Shown: piece by piece, positions 33,157 through 38,245 of the stretch
Layout: each line of letters opens with the position of its first letter
Position numbering within the stretch: the first letter of the stretch is position 1
DNA from: Lachnospiraceae bacterium
GTDB lineage: Bacteria > Bacillota > Clostridia > Lachnospirales > Lachnospiraceae
Assembly (NCBI GenBank): GCA_015057835.1
Contig: SVDL01000010.1
Span: 1-38,245, forward strand
Direction of reading: 5' to 3'
DNA length: 38,245 nucleotides
Notes under the pieces: model-generated
Told to the model about the DNA's origin: nothing
What the model saw: only the letters and a program-made list of their open reading frames with translations
The model's database searches: none
Program-made: the position numbers and the translations under genes

Positions 33157-35202
33157 ATGCAGATAGGATCCATAAAGGGTGTCGGGGAAAAGACCGAAGC
33201 GCTTTTTCATAAAATAGGGGTTTATACAGCGGAGGACCTTCTCCGCTACTATCCGGTGCACTACCTGGAATATGCGCCTCCGAAACCGGTCTTTGAACTT
33301 GCGGAAGGGGAGCTCGCCGCTTTCTCCGGCGTTCTGACCGCGAAACCGGGAATGAGAAAGGGGCAGCGCATGACGATCATGACCGCGAAAGTCAGCGATA
33401 TGAGCGGCTCGCTGCAGCTCATCTGGTTCAACGCGCCCTATATTGCCTCCCAGCTGAAGGCGGGGGGGAGATATGTTTTCTACGGGCGCATTTCCGTGCG
33501 CGGAAAACAGAAATATATGGAGCACCCGGAGATATTTACCCCTGCCGATTATGAGAAGCAGATGAGCCATCTGAAGCCCGTGTACAGCCTGACAAAAGGC
33601 CTCAGCAACAAAACGATCATCAGGATCCTCAATACTATATTTTCCGCGAGACCGAGGATCGACGACTGGCTTCCGGACGGGATCCGGACCCTCTACGGAC
33701 TGAAGCGGGAAGATGAAGCGGTAAAGGGGATCCATTTCCCGGAATCCCAGAAGGAACTTTCGGAGGCAAGAAACCGTCTCGTTTTTGATGAACTGTTCCT
33801 GTTCGTTCTCGCGATGAGAACGCTGAAAGGGCATCTGGAAGATCAGCCGAACAGCTTCCCGATGAAAAAGACCTGGGATACGGAGGAAACGATAGAGAAG
33901 CTGCCGTACCGTCTCACGGGGGCACAGACCGCTGCCTGGCATACGATCGAGAAGGAACTGAGCGGTGAAAAGCTTATGAACCGGCTGATTCAGGGAGATG
34001 TGGGAAGCGGCAAAACGATCCTCGCCTTCCTGGCCATGCAGATGGCCGCCTCGAACGGTTATCAGAGCGTTCTTATGGCGCCGACGGAAGTACTGGCTTC
34101 GCAGCATTACGAGAAACTTTGTTCCATGCGGGACGAACTCAAAATGAAAGACGTAAGACCGGCTCTTCTGATCGGATCTTTGAAAGCCCGGGAGAAGAAC
34201 GCCGTCCGCGAAGCGATCGCCAAGGGTGAAGTAAACTGTATTATCGGGACGCAGGCACTGATTCAGGAAGGCGTATCCTACCGGGATCTGTCCCTTATGA
34301 TCACCGATGAGCAGCACCGGTTCGGCGTCCGGCAGAGAAAAGCCCTGGCGGAAAACGGCCCGGTGCCGAATATGATGGTCATGAGCGCGACGCCGATCCC
34401 GAGGACGCTCGGCATTATTTTCTACGGCGATCTGGATATTACGGTGATCGATGAAAAGCCGAAAATGCAGATGCCCGTTAAGAACGCGCTTGTCGACCGC
34501 TCCTGGAGACCGAACGCGTACCGCTTTATTAAAAAGCAGCTGGATCTCGGACGTCAGGCATATATTGTATGCGCTATGGTCGAACCCAGTGAAGAACTGG
34601 ACGTGGAAAATGTGACGGAATATGTCAGGTCCGTGCGGAAGGCTTTTCCCGATCATAAAGCAGCAGCCCTGCACGGGCAGATGAAAGCCGCGGAAAAGGA
34701 AAAGATCATGGCATCTTTTGCTGCGGGAGAGATCGATATTCTCGTGGCGACGACTGTCATAGAAGTCGGAGTGGATGTGCCTAATGCCACTGTTATGATG
34801 ATCGAGGACGCGGAGCGGTTCGGCCTCGCGACGCTCCATCAGCTTAGGGGAAGAGTCGGAAGAGGGGCGGAGCAGTCTTACTGCATCTTTGTGCAGGGGC
34901 ATGCGACAGAGAGCTCTGAGGAGAGACTTGGCGTGCTCAGTTCGACCAATGACGGCTTTGTGATCGCCGAGAAGGATTTTGAACTGCGCGGACCGGGTGA
35001 TCTCCTGGGAATACGGCAGAGCGGTGATCTGTATTTTACGCTCTCTGATATAGGAAGGGACAGAGAGATCCTCAGGGACGCCGGACAGGTGGCGGCTAAT
35101 ATTATGGAAGATGATCCGGACCTGACAGGGGAAGAATATGCGGATCTGAAAGCTGTTCTCAGCGCTTATATTAGAAGGATGGAAGGAAACATTGTGCTAT
35201 AA
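33157..35202 (+). CDS. recG: ATP-dependent DNA helicase RecG
   Basis: RecG remodels stalled forks and Holliday junctions. The 681 residues match the family. The N-terminal wedge/OB domain (about 1-260) is followed by the helicase core with Walker A GDVGSGKT (280-287), the DEQH box at D384-H387, SATPIPRTL (motif III region) and a C-terminal helicase half ending in the GDLLGIRQSGD region typical of RecG. The ATG at 33157 has only a weak purine site. It follows yloV as in Bacillus; the terminator between them implies a separate start or readthrough, but no promoter is visible in the 19-base gap. No clear terminator follows. Confidence 0.97.
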   Translation: MQIGSIKGVGEKTEALFHKIGVYTAEDLLRYYPVHYLEYAPPKPVFELAEGELAAFSGVLTAKPGMRKGQRMTIMTAKVSDMSGSLQLIWFNAPYIASQLKAGGRYVFYGRISVRGKQKYMEHPEIFTPADYEKQMSHLKPVYSLTKGLSNKTIIRILNTIFSARPRIDDWLPDGIRTLYGLKREDEAVKGIHFPESQKELSEARNRLVFDELFLFVLAMRTLKGHLEDQPNSFPMKKTWDTEETIEKLPYRLTGAQTAAWHTIEKELSGEKLMNRLIQGDVGSGKTILAFLAMQMAASNGYQSVLMAPTEVLASQHYEKLCSMRDELKMKDVRPALLIGSLKAREKNAVREAIAKGEVNCIIGTQALIQEGVSYRDLSLMITDEQHRFGVRQRKALAENGPVPNMMVMSATPIPRTLGIIFYGDLDITVIDEKPKMQMPVKNALVDRSWRPNAYRFIKKQLDLGRQAYIVCAMVEPSEELDVENVTEYVRSVRKAFPDHKAAALHGQMKAAEKEKIMASFAAGEIDILVATTVIEVGVDVPNATVMMIEDAERFGLATLHQLRGRVGRGAEQSYCIFVQGHATESSEERLGVLSSTNDGFVIAEKDFELRGPGDLLGIRQSGDLYFTLSDIGRDREILRDAGQVAANIMEDDPDLTGEEYADLKAVLSAYIRRMEGNIVL

Positions 35203-35283
35203 ATTTTTTATGCACAATTTGATAAAAATCTAAGCTCTTATTTTGAGCAAGTTCTATATATTGTCAATTTTAACATCTTTTTG

Positions 35284-35312
35284 TTGATTTCAAGGCAATA
35301 TTTTGTTATCAT
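35284..35312 (+). promoter_or_regulatory. Promoter of the mgsA-like operon
   Basis: TTGATT (35284-35289) and TATCAT (35307-35312) are 17 bases apart. The 163-base gap 35203-35365 is strikingly AT-rich. A TGTCAAT/ATTGACA pair (35260-35266 and 35311-35317) brackets the promoter; nothing else is seen. Confidence 0.55.
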
Positions 35313-35365
35313 TGACATGAAGTATAGGTAAAACAGGGAGAAGAAGAAATCGACAGGTTGACAGC

Positions 35366-35776
35366 ATGAATATCGGAATAACAGCACAGAACAGTAAGAA
35401 GAGCCTGATGGAAGACTTCTGCATCGCATATAAGGGAATTCTCGCAAAACATGACATCTATGCCACGTATTCGACGGGCAAGCGTGTAGAAGACATGACA
35501 AACCTGCACATTCACAAGTTCCTTCCCGGGGATATCGGGGGCGACAAACAGTTTACCGACATGGTCGCCCGCGGCGATATGGATATGGTGATCTATTTCT
35601 ATAATCCCTACCAGAATGAGCCGAATGTGCCGGACATTTATCTCATTGTAAGAGCCTGCGACCAGTACAACATTCCTCTGGCGACCAATATTGCCTCTGC
35701 AGAACTGCTGATTCTCGGTCTTGCGAACGGTGATCTTGACTGGAGACTGAATCTGCGGAAAGAGGAAATGATATGA
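35366..35776 (+). CDS. mgsA: Methylglyoxal synthase-like protein with altered active site
   Basis: The 136-residue protein has the MGS fold signature GD-I-GGD60-KQ and a family-like end (NIPLATNIASAEL). Canonical MgsA converts dihydroxyacetone phosphate to methylglyoxal. Aligned by eye to the E. coli enzyme, the base/nucleophile D71 is kept (D60) and D101 is kept (D90), but H19 is Q8, D91 is N80 and H98 is N87. Thus three of the best-known active-site residues are exchanged for amides, in otherwise well-conserved surroundings. The phosphate-binding segment is also changed (YSTGKR for GTTGN). It may bind a phosphorylated ligand without the normal chemistry, so the enzyme name is provisional. 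It overlaps rsmD by four bases and has its own promoter. Confidence 0.85.
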   Translation: MNIGITAQNSKKSLMEDFCIAYKGILAKHDIYATYSTGKRVEDMTNLHIHKFLPGDIGGDKQFTDMVARGDMDMVIYFYNPYQNEPNVPDIYLIVRACDQYNIPLATNIASAELLILGLANGDLDWRLNLRKEEMI

Positions 35777-36330
35777 GAGTGATCGCCGGCGAGGCGCGGT
35801 CGCTGCCGCTCAAAACGGTACCGTCCGACAGCATCCGTCCGACGACGGACAAAACAAAAGAAACCCTTTTCAATATTCTGGCACCCAGAATTCCCGGGTG
35901 CCGCTTTTTGGATCTTTTCAGCGGAAGCGGAGCGATCGCCATCGAAGCATTGAGCCGGGGAGCTTCCTACGCGTGCCTTGTCGAGAACTACAGGCCCGCG
36001 ATCCGCGTGATCACAGAAAACCTCAATTTCACAAAGATGCAGGACCGGGCGGAACTCATCAAAGAAGATGTCCGCCTGGCTTTGCCGCGCCTTGAGGGAA
36101 GAAAGGCGTTCGATATTATTTTCATGGATCCGCCCTTTGAGAAGGGACTGGAGAAAGAAGTGCTTGAGATCCTCCGGGGAAGCCGCCTTCTGAAAGAGGA
36201 CGGACTGATCATTATAGAGGCTTCCGTGCATACCGATTTTTCCTATCTGGAGGAAATGGGATACGAACTGAACCGCTATAAAAAATACAAAAAGCACGCG
36301 CATCTGTTTATTACACCCAGGAAAGAATAA
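35773..36330 (+). CDS. rsmD: 16S rRNA (guanine-966-N2)-methyltransferase RsmD
   Basis: RsmD methylates G966 of 16S rRNA in the 30S head. The 185-residue protein begins MRVIAGEARS, has the SAM-binding loop LDLFSGSGA (46-54) and the catalytic D-P-P-F motif (119-122). The ATGA overlap with the mgsA-like gene indicates translational coupling. coaD follows after 12 bases, the classic rsmD-coaD pair of Firmicutes. Confidence 0.96.
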   Translation: MRVIAGEARSLPLKTVPSDSIRPTTDKTKETLFNILAPRIPGCRFLDLFSGSGAIAIEALSRGASYACLVENYRPAIRVITENLNFTKMQDRAELIKEDVRLALPRLEGRKAFDIIFMDPPFEKGLEKEVLEILRGSRLLKEDGLIIIEASVHTDFSYLEEMGYELNRYKKYKKHAHLFITPRKE

Positions 36331-36342
36331 AGGAGACTCATT

Positions 36343-36825
36343 ATGCGCCGCGCTGTTTATCCGGGATCCTTCGATCCCGTCACCAACGGACACATTGATA
36401 TCATAAAAAGAGCCGCCAGCCAGTTCGACGAAGTCGTCGTTGCCGTGCTTCGCAATTCTTCAAAAAGTGCGTTGTTTTCTGCAGAGGAACGTGTTAATAT
36501 ACTTTGTGAAGTGCTGAAAGATATGCCTTCTGTATCGGTGCGCGCATTTGACGGACTGACAGTCGATTTCGTGAAGGAATGCGGAGCGATCGCCATGATC
36601 CGCGGTCTTCGCGCGACGACCGATTTTGAATATGAGATGCAGATCGCACATACCAATCACGAACTTGACGACAGCATTGATACCGTGTTTTTTATCACAA
36701 ATCTGAAATATGCGTATCTGAGTTCGTCCATGGTCAAGGAGATCGCGATGTACGGCGGGGATATCAGTAAATTTGTTCCGCCGTTTGTGGAGAAGGTACT
36801 TCTTGAGAAAGTGCAAAACGTCTGA
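36343..36825 (+). CDS. coaD: Phosphopantetheine adenylyltransferase
   Basis: CoaD makes dephospho-CoA from 4'-phosphopantetheine and ATP, the penultimate step of CoA synthesis. The 160 residues are standard: the nucleotidyltransferase T14-N-G-H17 motif after YPGSFDP, R90-type GLRATTDFEYE, and the C-terminal SSSMVKE motif. AAAGGAGA precedes the ATG. CoA is consumed by NifJ upstream, but the genes are not linked in expression. Confidence 0.97.
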   Translation: MRRAVYPGSFDPVTNGHIDIIKRAASQFDEVVVAVLRNSSKSALFSAEERVNILCEVLKDMPSVSVRAFDGLTVDFVKECGAIAMIRGLRATTDFEYEMQIAHTNHELDDSIDTVFFITNLKYAYLSSSMVKEIAMYGGDISKFVPPFVEKVLLEKVQNV

Positions 36826-36866
36826 GAAGGGACGATATCATAGAATTGCCGGGAGGAAGATAGAAC

Positions 36867-37574
36867 ATGGCAAGCAGAATCGAACAGATTATCGGTGAGA
36901 TTGAAGAATATATTGACGGCTGCCGTTTCCAGCCGCTGTCCACGACGAAGATCGTTGTCAATAAAGAGGAACTCGAAGAACTCCTTCGCGAACTGAGACT
37001 GAAAACGCCGGATGAGATCAAGCGTTATCAGAAGATCATTTCCAATAAGGATGCCATCCTTGCCGACGCGCAGGAAAAGGCGGAAAAGATCATTGCCAAC
37101 GCACAGGCACAAGCCCAGGAGATGATCAGCCAGCACGAAGTGACGCAGCAGGCTTATCAGCAGGCCAACGACACGATCAACCGCTCGAACATGCAGGCGC
37201 AGGAGATCCTTGATTCCGCGACGACGGACGCGAACAACATCCGCTATTCGGCGATCTCCTATACGGATGAGATGCTCGGCAATCTTGCCGATCTCCTCGA
37301 CAACGCCCTGGCTGACGCGATGCCGAAATATAAGGCGATGATCGATTCTCTTCAGAGCGCTCTCAATATCGTGAACAGGAACCGCTCGGAACTGGATCCG
37401 CAGGCGGTGGAACCGGTCACGCCGAGACAGCCTTCTTCCTATCAGGAACCGGAAGAAGAGGATACGGAAGAAGAAGAATCCTACGAAGAGGATGACGAAG
37501 AAGTCTACGAAGACGCAGACGACGATGATGACGACGACTACGACGACTACGATGACGGCGATGAAGAGGAATGA
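36867..37574 (+). CDS. Coiled-coil protein with highly acidic tail
   Basis: The 235-residue protein starts with a short basic/helical segment, has a long coiled coil (about 40-180) rich in Ala/Gln/Glu, and ends in a tail (about 195-235) of almost only Glu, Asp and Tyr. It has no membrane segment. Similar proteins next to coaD in Clostridia are sometimes named vacuolar-type ATPase subunit H on the basis of the coiled coil only; I see no support for an ATPase role. The heptads slightly resemble DivIVA/FtsB-like scaffolds. GGGAGGAAG at 36849-36857 precedes the ATG. The gene ends the rsmD-coaD operon and is followed by a terminator. Function unknown. Confidence 0.82.
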   Translation: MASRIEQIIGEIEEYIDGCRFQPLSTTKIVVNKEELEELLRELRLKTPDEIKRYQKIISNKDAILADAQEKAEKIIANAQAQAQEMISQHEVTQQAYQQANDTINRSNMQAQEILDSATTDANNIRYSAISYTDEMLGNLADLLDNALADAMPKYKAMIDSLQSALNIVNRNRSELDPQAVEPVTPRQPSSYQEPEEEDTEEEESYEEDDEEVYEDADDDDDDDYDDYDDGDEEE

Positions 37575-37596
37575 TCGCCCCATAAGAGGAAGAGGC

Positions 37597-37628
37597 AAGG
37601 GGATGTTCGCTTAGAATATCCCCTTTTT
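37597..37628 (+). terminator. Terminator of the mgsA-rsmD-coaD operon
   Basis: AAGGGGATGTTC (37597-37608) pairs with GAATATCCCCTT (37614-37625) through one G-U pair, around a five-base loop, then TTT. It ends 22 bases before the pepD-like start. Confidence 0.85.
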
Positions 37629-37650
37629 CAATGCAGAAGGGAGAATAACG

Positions 37651-38245
37651 ATGTCAGATTTCTATTCGATCGAACCGAAAGAAGTATTTCGTTTTTTTAA
37701 AGAGATCTCCGATATTCCGAGAGGTTCCGGCAATACGGCAGCCATTAGCGCGTATCTGTGCCGTTTTGCCGAAGAAAAAGGACTGCCCTGTGAACATGAT
37801 GAGACCGGCAATGTCCTGATCCGCAAAGACGGAACGGAGGGATATGAGGACCATGATCCGGTGATCCTGCAGGGTCACGTCGATATGGTATGTGTGAAAA
37901 CGGATGATTCCGAACATGATTTTGAGAAAGATCCCATCGCCCTGATCGCGGACGGCGACTGGCTGCACGCAGACAGAACGACGCTCGGCGGTGACGACGG
38001 CATCGCTGTCGCCTATATGCTCGCTCTTCTCGAAGATGATTCCATTCAGCATCCGCCGCTTGAGACCCTGTTTACGGTCGATGAAGAGACCGGCATGTAC
38101 GGGGCAAAAGCGCTGGATCCGGCATGGATCAAAGCGAGAAAGATGATCAATCTCGATTCGGAAGACGAAGGCATTATCACGACGGGATGTGCCGGCGGCG
38201 TCGACGTTGCATCCACACTTCCCGTCAAAAGACATGCGCTGCGGG
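37651..38245 (+). CDS. pepD: Aminoacyl-histidine dipeptidase (PepD-like, M20C), 3' partial
   Basis: The frame runs off the right edge, so only about the first 198 residues are present. This cytoplasmic M20 metallopeptidase cleaves dipeptides such as carnosine (beta-Ala-His). Zinc-site motifs are present and in order: QGHVDMV with H76 and D78, LGGDDGIAVAY with D115 (bridging), DEETGMYG with E145/E146 (E145 the likely general base), and NLDSEDEG with D169. The ATG has AGAAGGGAG at 37635-37643. The last part of the catalytic domain and the lid/dimerisation domain are outside the window. Confidence 0.93.
   Translation, partial: MSDFYSIEPKEVFRFFKEISDIPRGSGNTAAISAYLCRFAEEKGLPCEHDETGNVLIRKDGTEGYEDHDPVILQGHVDMVCVKTDDSEHDFEKDPIALIADGDWLHADRTTLGGDDGIAVAYMLALLEDDSIQHPPLETLFTVDEETGMYGAKALDPAWIKARKMINLDSEDEGIITTGCAGGVDVASTLPVKRHALR

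Overview
The window looks like ordinary chromosome from an anaerobic, Gram-positive member of the Clostridia, probably Lachnospiraceae-like. The reasons are a single-chain pyruvate:ferredoxin oxidoreductase, a pyruvate phosphate dikinase, the YloU/YloV pair next to a zinc-type L28, a one-chain glycyl-tRNA synthetase of the Firmicutes type, an acetyl-CoA-type MetA, strong GGAGG ribosome sites, frequent TTG/GTG starts and base composition a little above 50% GC. The family placement is inference. I see no phage, transposon, integrase, CRISPR array or toxin-antitoxin pair. Every gene except rpmB is on the + strand.

Layout. (1) 1-3207: cell-wall block: penicillin-binding transpeptidase (cut by the left edge), FtsW/RodA polymerase, D,D-carboxypeptidase. 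(2) 3217-5700: small P-loop protein with its own promoter and terminator, an orphan HlyD-like membrane protein, and an Rrf2 regulator with three IscR-spaced cysteines. (3) 5795-11210: ABC-F ATPase with a possible tiny upstream ORF, then highly expressed nifJ behind an inverted repeat and promoter and ahead of a terminator. (4) 11232-16516: M16C metalloprotease, era, recO and a lipoprotein whose promoter lies inside recO and predicts an almost leaderless mRNA. (5) 16517-21148: glyS behind a three-unit repeat, ppdK behind a palindrome-flanked promoter, and tRNA-Arg(CCG). (6) 21261-25884: SH3 membrane protein, rluF-like pseudouridine synthase, ligA, metA. (7) 25917-30632: envelope cassette: zinc-ribbon/YARHG protein, polyprenyl-phosphate sugar-1-phosphate transferase homologue lacking the catalytic Asp-Glu, and a YfhO-type membrane protein. 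(8) 30664-35202: rpmB (- strand) divergent from yloU-yloV, then recG. (9) 35284-37628: mgsA-like, rsmD, coaD and an acidic-tailed coiled-coil protein as one likely operon. (10) 37651-end: pepD-like dipeptidase, cut by the right edge.

How the genes work together. PPDK and PFOR sit at the phosphoenolpyruvate-pyruvate-acetyl-CoA node, and MgsA would be a side branch of glycolysis if active. The transpeptidase, polymerase and carboxypeptidase form a peptidoglycan module. Era, RsmD, the pseudouridine synthase, L28, GlyRS and the tRNA serve translation; RecO, RecG and LigA serve DNA repair. Most of this is housekeeping, so I found no clear new system. The points most worth a second look are three homologues of known enzymes with changed catalytic residues (MgsA-like, sugar transferase, ABC-F site II) and several undescribed-looking regulatory architectures (glyS repeats, nifJ and ppdK palindromes, rpmB leader, leaderless lipoprotein mRNA).
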